Source: Ianthella basta (lineage: Eukaryota; Porifera; Demospongiae; Verongiida; Ianthellidae). From it: DNA of 64,000 bases. Position numbers and translations under genes: made by a program. Each line of letters begins with the position of its first letter. Position 1 is the stretch's first letter. Positions 1-13,800 of the stretch are shown piece by piece. The stretch lies in assembly GCA_964019415.1 (NCBI GenBank), contig OZ025887.1, positions 4,363,881 to 4,427,880 on the forward strand. The letters run 5' to 3'. The notes under the pieces were generated by a model. That model did no database searches and was not told where the DNA came from. It saw only the letters and a list, made by a program, of their open reading frames with translations.

Positions 1-588
1 ACACCCCTATAATCAGGACACTTCTCTTGTTCCGAAGGGTGTCCGCATTTTAGGGGTTCCACTGTACTGAAGATAGCAATGCACCCACCAGCCTGGAGTA
101 CATATAACAGAAGGCACCATAGGTCACAGTACTGTTACCCCATTTTGCCTTTCATATCATTCTCCTTCTCCCCACTAATTTCCATGTGCTCCTAGCACAT
201 GATACAGGACACTTAAGGACCTAAGTCATGTACAAGCACTTGTATATGGTAGTGAAGGATGAAGGTCTGAGCTCTGCGTAGCAATCCAATTGGTACAGTG
301 TCGTAGTGAGTTCAGAGTGTGTTCTCCCATGCATTAACATACCCCAATGCCTCCATATTGTTGGGTTCAGTACTTACACAAGTTACCTACATTCATCTAC
401 AGAATTGCCAAGGTACGTATAATGTAGATTACCGAGCGACAGAATTTAGACTTCTTTCAGCTGACTACGGATCATTCAAAAGGCTCCACATGGACGTTCA
501 TGCAGGTTCCATGGGTAAATATCAAGAAAGTGATTCAAACTATGCATACGCATGTATCTCCCTTACAACAAATGCATACAGGTGTGCA
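1..588. other. 3' flank of kinase gene, with a repeat end
   Basis: No supported gene. Bases 1-66 are the end of an interspersed repeat finishing in TTCCACTGTA, the same terminus as the mariner-type MITEs at 61073 and 61352 and the related repeat at 58122. The remaining 500 bases are unique-looking AT-rich sequence. The 97-codon open frame at 319-612 (+) overlaps the kinase gene's terminal exon antisense and shows no domain, so it is not called. Confidence 0.5.
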
Positions 589-3500
589 TCAGATTGGAGG
601 CTCACCATATGATTTGAGGATCTTCTCTACTTCGGTCTTTGCAGCGAGCTGGGCTGTTTCAAGGGGTGTCTTCTGATGCTCATCCTTGGCAGTCAGGTCA
701 GCTCCATGTTCTAGCAGGAGTCTGGCGCTTTCTGAGTGACCTCCAGAAGCAGCCAGGTGTAGAGGTGTGTACCTGCTGCTTGCCTCAGCATTGACTGGAC
801 CATGTTCCTTTAGAAGGAGCTCAAGGACTTCTGTTTGTCCTGCACTTGCAGCCTCATGGAGTGGTGTGTAGCCGAAGACACCCAGCTTCTCATTCAGCTT
901 AGTTTTGATGTCCACTTTGATTGCTCTCATTGCGCTTAGTAGCTCTTTCACCTTCTCAACGTGGCCTTCATTGCAGTACCCATGCAGCCGTTGCTCAGCC
1001 ACTGCCCTACGCAACCCAGGTGAGTCATGTGAACCATCGTCACCTGGAAAAGGGAGTTCCTGGGCCACAGCATCATTGCTGCTGGAACTACTACTGAGAC
1101 CTACCCTCATGGGAGAAGAACGAATAGATTCTACAGCATTGCAAAATGCCATATGTTTGTGTTGTCGAGCAACTTCTAAAAGAATACTAATTGGGAACTC
1201 CTCATTATCAAGTACAGCTTGAATGTGAGGGAGATCTGGATCATTGGTAACTGGAACATCGGTAGTTTCCTTCCCAAAGAGTGCTAGCACTTGCTGGGAG
1301 TCATCTGTGTAAGCTGCTTGTAGCATTCGCAGAACTGTGTATGCACCATACGCCTGAATCTCTTTTGCGCGAGCGAGACTTTTATCGATGTCGGGCAGTT
1401 TGTGGGTACCTTTGGCTAGCTGTGCTACATTCAGAGCACTGTCTTTCTCAACTGCCAAGTCTAAAGCCTGCTGAAGGTGTTCAACTTCAAACAAATCATT
1501 TGGAAACTCACACACAATATTCAACATTTCAGTAGAGCCCTTCTGTATGGTTTTGAGAGTGGCTAAAGGGAGAGGAATTACAGCATACATTAAAGCTACA
1601 CAAGCATAGATATGAATATCTGCAGTACAAAGTCAAATCTATCTAATGCAGGCACACAACAACAAACAAATATACTGTATGCTGCATCTCTCATGCAGAT
1701 AGGCAACTGTAATACACAATAGAATGAAGGTTTAAAAATCACGCACTTATAGAGCAGCGTATACATGGCATACATTATAGCAGTTGAGGGCACACACACC
1801 AATGTACATGTATCTGCATATGTACTGAGGTCTCATGGCAGTCTGTAACAGTATTATGGGCTGAAGCTATGTACACAGAATACATACTGTGTACACAGGT
1901 GTCTGAGCCCCTCGTCTGGCAACTACCTGGTGCGAGCAGAAACTAGACAAAAAGGTTCATTCAATAGACTATTAGCATCAATCCATCTATTGAATCCCCT
2001 GCAATACACCCCACATGTGAGTCATCCCGTAGTGAATCTGACTTTGTTCGACTCATTTGCACAACACCAGTAGCCGTGGGCAGGTGGTTGCATGGTGACG
2101 CAGGGTATGATTGTAATCGCATTAGGACTTTGGACAAGAATAGCAATAAAACAATAGCACATTAGAGAAATGGAGATTTAATCGTACAGACAATTGGAGT
2201 GCTAATTAAATGGCCAATGGAGTCTCAGTGATGCCAATTACAGTGGGCATGCACTGTGAAATATAAAAGCACGTTTGGGACAGAGTTTACCTACCTTCCT
2301 ACATGACCTTGACAATAAATTCATGTGGGAAGTGCAGAAGTGAGGTGACAGATTAGCAGCATACTGATGCTTAGTCAGTGTGAGAGCGAGTGTCAGTCAC
2401 AAGTGAATTTCTCCTGAACAGTAGTGAAATTGCAGCGAAACGTTCAGGCAGGCTTTCTACTTTAAGATGCCACGGCTTGGCACTGAAAACGAATTTTGTT
2501 TCAACGATCTATTGACAGGAGGCCTTCAATTTTCACCTCCAAATTCAGAGGATACTGCACAAGCTGTATGCAGGCATTGTACCAGACCCTTTCCCAACAC
2601 AATACTAACCAAATCATTTACTTATAGAATCTCACCTGCTGAGTGGAGACATTTCAGAACATGGTCACCACTGGCCACATGCAGTGCATTGGCTCCTTCG
2701 CCATTCTTTAGAAAGCAGTCAGCTCCCTTGTCCAAGAGTACTTGGACACAGTCTGCATGTCCACCGGCAGCTGCAATGTGAAGGCAAGTGTCACCACTGT
2801 CTTGGTTCTGCTGGTTCAGATTAGTAGACAGATGAAGTTCCTCTGCCAGCTCCAAAGCTTGTAGTAGCTGCCCTGCGTTGCCATTGCGACAACATTCTTC
2901 CATTGGACGGTACAGCCTATGCACCTAGAAGATACAGAAGTGTTAAGGATGGTTAAAATGTTCAGCAATGGTCTAGCCATGGAGAGGAACACAAGTGTAC
3001 TAGGATTCCAACTGTCGATCGATTGAGCCCCTTATAGAAATGTGTAAGAAACAACATCATAGGATGACTGCCAAACATCATGAAACTACGTATGTCTAGG
3101 ATGTTGAGAATTGGCAAGCAAGCACTCCGCAACTGCGAACAGTGATGATCCTATCCTACACGCATCACAAGAGGTGATTACAAGGGATTGTTTATGTATT
3201 CTTTTCCAGTCACCAAACCACAACTCACTAATGGAAACAGTAATGTGCTCAGCTCAGGTACCACATTCATGCTTCCATGGCACAATATGTGCTTTTGTAT
3301 AGGGTTAGGGGTACCATTAGCAACTTGTCCCCTTAGTGGTCTTCGCTTTTTGCAGTTTGCTAGTGTTTTAATAGCAACCAGCAGTTACATCTTTACTGAT
3401 ATGAGCATGATACCATGTACACTATCATTTTCGCGGGGTTAAACTTTCACAGATCAGCAACCATCCGCGATAGTCTCATCCTGAGAAAACTTACACAAAG

Positions 3501-5244
3501 CTTTTCTGCCTGAGACTCTGCAAATGCAAAAGTTACATAAAGCGAATACGACGTGCATGTACTGTGTGTCTAATTGGTGGCAGTGTTAGTGGTATACTGT
3601 ATATACCAGCTATGCATATCTATACAGTACATCTCATCAAAATGACATGAGACACTGTTGGGAGCCTATAACCAACATGGGATTGAAAATGAAAACAGAC
3701 CTTTGAGAATGTCCAAACCCACAGCAGCCAGCAGGGGAGACTCAACAGGTCATGTGTACTGTGACTGCTATTACTGTAAAGTTCCCTGTGTAGCAACCCC
3801 AATGATGGCTTATACACAGCCAAAACCCCATCCTTTGGATAGGTTTCAGACTGTCAGCCATAATTAGTCAATGGAATTGTCTATTAAAATTCCACATTTC
3901 TGTATAACCCCATAAATTTTCTTGAGCACAGAATTGTGATTCATTTCATCTAAAGGAAGCCAGTGGCGACGATGCCAACTACATACTGCCATGATGAAGT
4001 CAGACATGTTTGGTGTGGGTTAGTAGAAAACTGATGGAAGAGTTTGCAAAGAACCAAACTATGACCTTAATTTAGATATTGTATGCGACAATCATAAAAT
4101 TGCAAGTACAGTCAGGCAAAATGACTATAAATCAATGTTGGTCTCTCCCAACACCTCCCTGTACTCCTATACCACATTCAGTGTTCATTTGTCAAGAACT
4201 GAAGGAGCATTCCCGGGAACCATTACATACATAAGCAAATTGTGACGTAAAGAAAATGACCTTCGTTTGTCATCAAATAGGAAGACAAATAAAGTATGCA
4301 AGCACACAGATGTGTTTCTGGTATATTGAAGTTTACAACAAACCTATGTCTTTGTTCTACAATTGACAGACAAAGGAACAATTAAAGGAACTTACATCAG
4401 ATGCCTCCGGCAGCATCAAGCTGAGGCAGAAATAGATGCTGAAAACATCAGGTCTGGCTTCAAGGTCATGCAAGCATTGCAAGATGAGGAACTTTAACAC
4501 ATGGTCATCTGGGAGCAGGGCTAGGTCAGAAGCACGACGGTCCTTCTCTGGAAGTACACCGATGGCCTGTAAGCCACAGGAGGGTGGTGTCTGAGTTGCA
4601 ATCTGCAGCATCAGCACACCGAGGGAGAAAACGTCTCCTTTGTGATTGAATTGCACATGATCTGCAAGAGACTCGGGAGGCATGTACGCCACACACCCAG
4701 GGGTGCTAGATACAAAGTCTTTGTCGATAGGTCTGAACCTAGCTAGACCAAAGTCACTGATCTTGACAGTATCTCCGTCCTTGTTCAGTAACACATTTTT
4801 GGCATTCAGGTCACGGTGCAAGATCTGGGGATTGTGCTGGTGAAGGAAATGCAGCCCGTTTGCCAGTTTGAGACAAATTTCCAATTGCTTTGCTACAGGT
4901 AGGCCTTTGTTAGTGTTCAGAAACGTTGCTAGCGTCTGATCCATCAGCTCCATAATCAACAAAACGTCTTCCCCTTCGCTGCGCCACTCAATGCACTCCA
5001 CAACGTGCTGGTGCTTGGCGGCATGGAGAACTTCGCACTCACGACTAAACTGTATGACAAAAGGATTGAGCTGCGGATCTCCATCAGTTGTTCGCAGCAA
5101 ATCATCGTGAATCTTCTTGACTGCCACCGTCCTAGATCCAAGCTTTCCTTGGTAGACTACGCCATAGGATCCCCTCCCAAGCTCCTTCCCTATGGTTAAA
5201 GAGGCTGGGGGATCTGTAGGTTTGACAAACGGTGAATTTCCCAT
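589..5244 (-). CDS. TKL-type protein kinase with ankyrin repeats, 3 exons
   Basis: complement(join(589..1562,2636..2924,4396..5244)), 703 aa; junction phases agree and donors GTAAGT and GTGAGA are good. Residues 16-280 form a complete, apparently active kinase: glycine loop GRGSYG at 23-28, VAVK lysine K43, alpha-C glutamate near 69, HRDLNAKN with D145, DFG at 164-166, then MPPE in place of APE. HRDLN is typical of the tyrosine-kinase-like group. Exon 2 carries ankyrin repeats (GDTCLHIAAAGGH and a following unit). Exon 3 has a Ser-rich linker, then further repeats (YTPLHEAASAGQ, YTPLHLAASGGH). This kinase-then-ankyrin order resembles RIPK4/ANKK1-like proteins, but orthology is not claimed. 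The start at 5244 opens with MGNS, a possible N-myristoylation signal. It lies 497 bp downstream of the ZZEF1 stop on the same strand. Substrate unknown. Confidence 0.85.
1563..2635 (-). other. Kinase gene intron 2
   Basis: Intron between the two ankyrin exons, acceptor TTCCTCTCCCTTTAG at its 3' end. I see no gene, tandem array or recognisable transposon in it. Confidence 0.55.
2925..4395 (-). other. Kinase gene intron 1
   Basis: Separates the kinase-domain exon from the ankyrin exons. Short plus-strand open frames near 3111-3442 and 3658-3867 have no recognisable domain or splice context. Nothing else is supported. Confidence 0.55.
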
Positions 5245-5741
5245 TGTTTCAGGTCATCATCGTCGATCTCCTTCGGAATCAAGCTGTTTACCAAGCGAGA
5301 GCAGGGCGTTTGTGAAGCGCAGGAGGGCGCATCTTAAGAAATACTCCCAAGCGCTCGCTAGGTAACCACAGGGTCTATGTGTAACGGCGCCATTCTATAT
5401 CCACACACACTGCTAGATCAAGATCTCTATATGCATGTATATATAAATAATTATAAGAGCAGTACAAGACATGCACTCATATAAGTTGTTGCCAAGGGTG
5501 TTGCCAAGGGTTGCACTCACAATCAATAAGTAACAGTACACGAGTGTGCCAAAATGTACACAGCTAGCTTACAAAAGTTACTGCACAAAGTTTATGCCAC
5601 ATACACTTACATTTCTAATTACAAATGAAGTCACGTATTTATTTATGTCCTGCCTGCTGTAGCTACTTACAGCTGGAAATTCTAAGAATTACATACAATG
5701 CTAAATTGTTTAGGGTTTACTATAGCTAGTGGGTGGAATCA
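5245..5741. promoter_or_regulatory. ZZEF1 3' end / kinase promoter gap
   Basis: About 500 bp between the ZZEF1 stop and the kinase start, both on the minus strand. The minus-strand polyadenylation hexamer AATAAA lies at 5643-5638, about 100 nt after the ZZEF1 stop, at a suitable distance. The kinase promoter must lie in the remaining sequence near 5250-5500; no TATA box was identified. Confidence 0.5.
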
Positions 5742-6541
5742 TCACGATTCATCACTAATGTCACTGTCATCACAAGTGTCATCTTCTTCATCACTTGTGT
5801 CATCTGAATCAAAAGAGTCGTCATCATCAGTTGAGGTGTTCCTGAGTGGTAGAGGAGAGAGGACACAGCAGAAAATAACACAATCTTCAAGGGCACTCTG
5901 AAAAACGTCAGTTCACTCATACCTATTACCAGTTACTCTGCAATATGACAACACTTTGTTAAACAGGCTGCAATCAGACATTTCACTTAGAAGATGGCCT
6001 TCAACTTTATTCTCTTTCTTCCATCTTACCAAAGGGGGTGTGGTTTATCATCAGATTGCGATCTGCGAAACACATCCTGTGAAAATGTCCCGTTTAATGG
6101 TTAAAATGTCAATTTCAAGATTGTTGCTGAATTTTCACCTGTGGACTTCCCACTTTTAATTGTAATAGTATTGTATCACACACAAGCACAACAGAGTGTA
6201 CCATCCAGTCTATTCTGTTCATAGGAGAGCAACTCCCAGCATTGAGACCACACCCACCACCCTCTCCATACCCGGATCTCGATTCCCCCTCTTCATCCTC
6301 CTCCAGTTCCTGGTACCTCAAACTGGCCAGATTGTCCAACTGGGGCTAATAAGGGCAAAAACACACCATATGTGGCCCATACAGTAAGTGTGGTTAGGCT
6401 TCGTACCACTAGCTCCTCACTGTCCTCACATTCATGCTATGACTGTCATGGGTGCATCTGTACCTTAGCTTCTAAGAAGGTCGTGGAAGCTTTATTAGTG
6501 ACGTCCACACCAATACTGAGGAAGGCAACATTCCTTACTCC
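5742..6541 (-). CDS. ZZEF1: ZZEF1 exons 33-35, C-terminus with acidic tail
   Basis: Exons 6541..6464, 6339..6272 and 5841..5742. Exon 33 (26 codons, phase 0) continues exon 32 and matches the end of human ZZEF1. Exons 34-35 add about 55 residues absent from the human protein as I recall it: a Glu-rich helix ([11 protein letters not shown]), then a very acidic Asp/Ser tail ending SDISDES. Acceptor TACCACTCAG before exon 35 is strong, and the 2+1 phase split across intron 34 fits. The tail could be a protein-interaction or CK2-phosphorylated segment; that is inference. Confidence 0.82.
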
Positions 6542-7335
6542 CTGTAGAAGATGGGAGTGACAGTCGTGTGGAAGTTATGAGTGACAGATGTGTCACTTGA
6601 GTCCAACTCATGTGACAGCTGTGTGTGACTGTTTTGTGACAGTTGTGTATAACTGTTATGTGAGAGTTGCATGTGGTGCATAAACTTAAGTACGTACAAG
6701 CCTCTAAACACTCTGTCTAAAGGCAGTGTGTGACATCATGTAGAGGTTTTGAAATTTTGAATGCTAAATCAATTTTAACTAGACACTCCAACTGTCAATG
6801 TACATGAGTTAGTTCTCACACTAAGTTGATAAGCAATGTGCAATACCCTAAATTGGACCAATATTTAAGTGGTACTAAATAAATTTACAAGAATGCAAAA
6901 CTCATCGTTTACGGGTGGCAACTCATAAACTACAATGCACAAAGTCAATCATGTCTACTCAGTCTTAGGCTCACATACTCGCTTTAGATGCAATCTCTTC
7001 AAGATAAGAACGACAAGATACATCACCACCCAGAAACAGAGGTGTGATGCTAGTCAGCAAAGATCATTGAGAAGGTTTAAACTGAAGGTGCTTCAGAAGT
7101 AAAGAAATGAATGCCTGTGCCCACCTGTGAACACACTGTGCCCACCTCTGTCTCGTGGCAGTAGGCATGTGTATGTCACAGACGTAGAATGGACGCCACA
7201 CACTACAAGCTAAATATTACCTGTGCAAAGACAGCCATTAGTTTTTCATCCACCCAGAGCTCAGACATGAGCTGCTCTGCCATACCAAGGTCCTACAGGA
7301 TACAGGAACAGTGAAGTACAAACACCACACGCACG

Positions 7336-7403
<68 letters not shown>

Positions 7404-9171
7404 TAGATATGTTGAAGTGGCAGTGTGTGTATACCTCCTCCTCACCTTACTGAAACTCTCAACCACAAGAAACAGCTCGCTTAGGGCTTGCACAACCTCT
7501 GGTACAAACTCTTTCTTCTTTCTCTTATCTGTGCCATTGAATGCAATCCATCATTCCATGTGACACTCAATCATGTCATCAAACAGAAAACAAGACAGAC
7601 TCTCCACCTACCTAGGTCCTCCAGAAGGGAGTAGTAGAGCTTCCAAAGTGGACGCAGGAGGCCAAAGTCAATCTTCTTCAAAGTGGAAGAGGTGGACGAG
7701 GAGGAGGAGGAACCAGAACGGCTGCTGAGTAGGTTGTCCTTGTAGAGCACAAGGATCTCCAGGATGAGTCCGATCATCTGCAGCCGTCTGCGACCAGTGT
7801 TCTGGCATGCAACAATGACAAGATGCTGCCAAAGGTCGGCCAGGGGGATTCCCCTATTTATGGTGGGACAGTGAACACAGTACGTATATTAGTAATGACA
7901 AGGGATTCCCCTGAAGAGGGCAGGCATTCAAAAAGGGACAACAGACCAGTCCTATCCACTAAATGCCCTCTTACCATTCCTTTGATCTTGCATTCGATAG
8001 CCACTTTCGAAGGATCAGGAACCCTGTTTCAAATCTACAGCAGACAATAGTCACCAGTTACCAGATGGATGCCTCCAGTAGTAAACAAAGGCTTGGTGTG
8101 CACAGAGAATGCATTGTACCTTCCAGTTTGGGAGCCGACCACATTCACCTTCCACCCCCAACTCTCTGTGTCCTCATCATCACAACTGATGGCCATCTTA
8201 ACAGCATCACCTGGAAGAGGTGGCATACAGAAGAGTTACAGTGGGCTGCTGTCACAAGGAGGATACAGTGTGGCTTGCATGGAGCACACACCAGCAGTGC
8301 CTCACATACCAGGCAGGATGTGTATCTTCCCAGCCAGTTGTGTGCCCTTCAGCTCCACCTTGTTGCTACCCATAGTGCTATTCAGTGTAAAGGTGCCCTT
8401 GAAGGTACAGCTGTAGGAGCAAGTGAAGGGAGGAGAGGGAGGGGAGGGAGGGAAGGAGAGAAGAGGGGTGAAGGGGAGTGGAGAGGGTGGAGGAGAGGGG
8501 AGGAGTGAAGGAGAGGTGCCCAGAAGAGGGAGGGGAGGTAATGGAGGGGAGGGGGGGAAATGGGTGGAGGAGAGTGGAGGGGTGGAGAGGGGTGGGGTTG
8601 ATGGGGAGGGAAGGAGGTGGAAGAGGGAAGAGGAGTGGAGGAGAAGGGTGGAGAGGGGTGGATGAATGGGGGAGGGTGGAGTAGGAAGTAAGTACACTGA
8701 CAAGTGATGGCCACGAATGATGCTATGTAAGTTGAAGGATGAACACTGCTTGTTTGCCCAATACTGTACCTGCTGTCAAAGGTTACTGTCACACTGGAGG
8801 CATTTGGTATTGTTACAGAGACCTGCAGGGAGACCATACACAAGTAGTCTTATAGCATCAGCTCACCCAAGATACATACTGTACATGTACAGTACTAACT
8901 ATCGCCTTCATCAACCTACACCCACCTCTTCCACCTTCCCAGCCTTCACTCCCAGGGGATGGGGGGACTCCCTCATCTGCGTACCCACAATGAGTTCTCC
9001 CATGCACTCAGCAGCCACAAGGACCAGTTTGGACACCTCTTGTGGGTCACCATACTCCATGATGTTCTGAGTTATCTGTAGCAACCACACAAGGTACGTA
9101 CATTTCAGATCTGTTCTGTGCCACTGGTTGTGTTACTGTACAGTACAATTAGTGTACAGATACACAACAGT

Positions 9172-9234
<63 letters not shown>

Positions 9235-9298
9235 TGAAACACCCTTATGAAGGACACCCTGAATTCCGCAAACTTCTCCGAAAAGCGCAGTGCTGGGT

Positions 9299-9333
<35 letters not shown>

Positions 9334-10759
9334 CACACATGCACACAGTGACACACATGCTAACTACAACATGGCCTTGCATACCATACCTTGTTCACAT
9401 CATCTGCTGGCTCCATATTGCTGATAAGGTCAATCATGCCAAATGTCTTCATAATGTCCTGAGAGCCAAACACCAGAGGAAGGCTGACCACCTTCTGTGC
9501 ACCCCACGGCCAGTGGGTGAGCGTGGACAAGATGAGCTGACGGGCTTGCAGCACAGCCACCGCTTCAGCAGTCTGGAGGGGGGGGAGTGGTGAGCAGGGG
9601 GTGAGAAAAGGAACATTGTGAGAATATGGGAAACATGAGGGGTGGGGTGCAATGAGAGTCGGGGAAATGATGTGAAGTAGTGAGGTGGGCTGGGAGGCAA
9701 GGGATTATGCAGGGAAGGAGTCTTACAAACAAGCCATGTTGTTTGGTGTGTAGGTGCACAGGTGGTGTAGAGAGGACTGTACCTGGTAAACCTGTGTACT
9801 GTCTGTCTGACCAACTTCCAGTGCTTTGAGCTCTCTAAAGAGCATCTCAAGGGATTCCTTGGCCATCTTCTTGTCTTTGTCCTTGTCCTGCCAGTAACAC
9901 AAGTGCAGCGCAACACAGCAAACGAAGAACTTGGATAAGTGACGTAACTCCCCAAACAAACAAACTCACAAATTACAAGCTCAGTGCAACATCATCAACT
10001 ATCCCCTCCCCTTAACACACAAGCAAGACGCCAGTACCTTGGTGTAGTTAACACAGCACAGGTGCATACTGTACACCCACAGTGTGGAAGTGGTCTATGG
10101 TGACTGCGTGCTGAGCCATGGTTGAATGTATGCACAAATGTTAAGATTCATCCAGCCCATGCACAGTATGTATAACTGGTGTTTCCTGTGTTTTAGCATA
10201 ACAAGACCACCCATGACAAAGAAACGTGCACCTATACCGCATATCCCTCCTTCTCTAGCACAGCAGGCAGACTGTCCCTTCTCATCTCTAACTGCCTGTG
10301 CAAGGACTCACAGCGGTGCCATCTCCCTCCTTCTTCTCCACAGTAATCTTAATCTTCAGTGGACCAGTTTCCTTCACAGCAGTAACGTTCCTACAGATGT
10401 GGAGATAAGGTTGATGTGCTTGTGGCGTGTAAATGTGCAGAGGAGTGCGGAGGGTTAAGGAAGGAATAAGCTGTTGTACACTCTCACTTGATGTCAATCT
10501 TGCGAGGAGTGAATGAGACCAGACCACTGTCATCTCCTGTGGCTTGAATCTTCTCTGCAATGGCCTCTACAGGCTGGGGCTCCCTGCAGCACAACAACAC
10601 ACAAACAAATCAAAACACTCAGAAGATATTGTACTCCTTGCACGTAAACATTCCGCACACAACACAACACATGCATACACAAACAACACATAACACAGAT
10701 ACATACATAAACGCAACACACAGATGTGTATGTAAACACAATATAAGATATTTACGTAT

Positions 10760-10855
<96 letters not shown>

Positions 10856-13800
10856 CACAAAAGAACACAAAATCATGTACACATGACTGCACACCATTCT
10901 TTGGCTTTCTCCAACACTGCATCAGAAGGCTTGAACACATTGTCCACAAAGCTGCAAAGGAGAAGAGGAGTCACATGAACACACACTGCAACAAGCTAAA
11001 ACGTTCCCGTGCAAGCAGGGGCTACTCTACACGCTTACAGCGGCTGCCTCATCTCCATTTGTAGCTACAGTGAACTCAGATGATGTTTCTGCAGGCAATT
11101 CCCACTTGGTAAGGCCTGGTGTATGTAACTACGAACTGAGCTCCTCCTGTATCCAATTGTTGAATAGCTTCAGAGACTAAAGACGTTGAAATGGCAGTGT
11201 TGCTACAGTACGCTGAAAAGCTGTGTGTGTAGGCCTCGTTGCAGCCGAAGTAGCTGCGTATTTACTAAGTTACTCCAGCCATGGAGTAACAACAAAAGCA
11301 GCGCATCCACAAAAGAATTCTTCTGAGCTCTTGCACATTCTTTCTGATCCACTAAGCACTTGGCAACGAAACGTTCGAAAGTTCAGCAAATTGGCAACAT
11401 TTACATTCTGAAACAATAAGCTAATTATAGTACACTAAGCCGGCCTATATGCTTCTTATTTCACTCGCCCTTGTGCAGTTTGCGCCCTCATGCAGCATGA
11501 AATAAAAAGCATATACGTAGGCTAGCTTAGCGTACTATAATTATAACTTATAAAACTGTACAAGGGTGCTTCCTTTGATGTGGTCAGGTCAATCAATAAT
11601 GTATGAACCGGAATACGGGTCAATAGGTTATTCATCAACTTCAGGCTCTTATCACAAACATGGGCTTTGCTTTAAATGCTTAAATATTACACTAATAAAA
11701 CAACAGTTCATATATTGGTTATAACTTCAGTCAAGTAGACTGCCTGCACTGTCAAAAATCAGGTGCTCCACATTACACAAGGTGGCTTACTGAAGTTGCA
11801 TTGACTCACACCCACAGTGCATACCTGTCCTGCAGCATCATGAGCCATCGCTCCACATCTCCCTCACTAATGTCATATGCAGCACGAAGGACGGCACGGG
11901 TGCAGTCAAATGCATCCACCATAGTCTGCATAGGCAAGATACGGTATGTAACAGTACATGTGGACTAGCTCATCCCATGACAGAGTTAACAATGAGCATT
12001 CAAGAGCTATAAATCCACAGATCAGTCTGTGGAGCACGGTATTCCGTACTAAAGCATCCCAGTCCACTAATTCATTGCCGAAGGGAACTTTCCATAGGAA
12101 ACACTTCACCATGACACTTAACAACCAGTTCATTCGAACCAGTTGGTCAAACGTGTAGCTGCCAAATGGACCAGTAGGTCTTGTCACTGTGAACCCATCA
12201 CAGGGGACAAGACTGTCATCACAGTTGAGTGTCTTGTGATTGTCTCTGCTCTGTGACATGGCACACAGCTGCCTGCTGATGCAATCACTGTGACAGTACT
12301 GTCTTAGCAAAAACAAGCCTTCACAGTGTAAATAAGTGCTAGATGGTGCATGGAGCCTGCTCACATCAAACATATCTGCAGCTGGTCCTTTCAATCCATC
12401 TTTTGGGTCCGTAGACATGCCTTCCTTCTTCTCCTCCTCCTCCTCACCTTCCTTGCTCTTCTTCTCCTTTTGCTGTGCCTCTGTTCCCTCCTCCTTGTCA
12501 GAGGACTTGTGCCGGTAACTATTAACAAGGTACATCTAGCAAGCAATAGTGTGGGGAAGAGGGGGATAGGGAGCAGGGGTAGATAGCATTCTCCAAATAG
12601 ACTACAGAACTTTACCATCAAGTACACATACACACAAGATGGCTGACTTATCTTCAATCATCTGTGCATCGTAGCAACAGCTACACATACATATTTCTTA
12701 CAGTATGATAAGTACTGTACTGTAGAAGCAATAAAATGCATATGTACGGTACGTATGTACGTACAGCAAGCCTGCAATCCTAAGCTACACCACCGCAAAC
12801 ATCTTCACCTGTGACCATCACCTACATGCAACAGTCTCAGAGTGCTGTGCGCATACGTGCATGCTACTGCTGATGTCACCGTGCACCCACCTCCAAATGT
12901 GGCAGCAACCACTTTTTGTCTCTTCCCGTTGGCTTCTGTGCCAGTCGAGTGAGCTCTGCCATCAGATGAGCGTCACTGATGAGACAGTTCAGCTGTCCAG
13001 CCTCCACCACCTGGATGGAGGTGAGAAGGAGGGTGAAGGAAGTTAGAGGGGAACAGAATAAGGAGAGGACAGGAGGGCAGAGTGAGGAGTGGGAAGGGAA
13101 TCAGAGAGGGTTTTATGCTCACGAACCCAAATTCTGCTTAGCATCAAGATCTAGACCGCTGGGTCTCTTGTGCAACAACCTTTAATGTTACATCCCCCAC
13201 ATACAGGGCACAAACAGACACAATCTCTTCAAATCCACATTGCAAAGACAACGCACACAGACCCTTCCCATCCAGGGGAGACACACTCACAGTGAGTGCT
13301 ACCCTGATTGCCTTCACAACAAGGCCCAGAATGAAGTAGATCTGTGCTGTCATCTGCTCCTGTGACATCCTCTCTATCTCAAGGATCTTCTTCAGCAGGT
13401 GGACCAATCCCTGCATGTGCGAGGACTCAACACAGCCTTGCGGTGGGTCTTCTAAGGTGACATCAGTTAGAGGGCTCTGCAGAAATAAGAAGCACTCACG
13501 TACATACGTACGTATGTAAGGGTTCTTGCTGAACAAGACCTATTGGCACATGGCCACTCTTCTAGTCACATGCACCAATCAGAATGCTCCCAAACAAGCT
13601 ACACCCACACACCAGCATAGTCTCTCTCTTGTCCAGGGTAATGAGAGCAGCTTGAGTGGTCTCTTTGATTTCTGTGATCACTGCACGGCGCTCCGACTCC
13701 TTCTCCCCAAACCGCACCACGGACCCAATACAGGGGAGACTGGGGAACCCGGCCAGTGTGTACAGACTGAACACAGCAGACATGTTCATCTCCTGAGAGG

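Noticed and set aside
7000-7054. Possible ZZEF1 terminal exon HHTSVSGW ending near 7022
   Set aside because: Splices in phase but has no similarity to ZZEF1; exon 33 at 6541 matches the known C-terminus and continues in phase.
8302-8843. Pro/Ser-rich and Gly/Glu-rich frames on both strands
   Set aside because: Low-complexity polypurine tract in a ZZEF1 intron.
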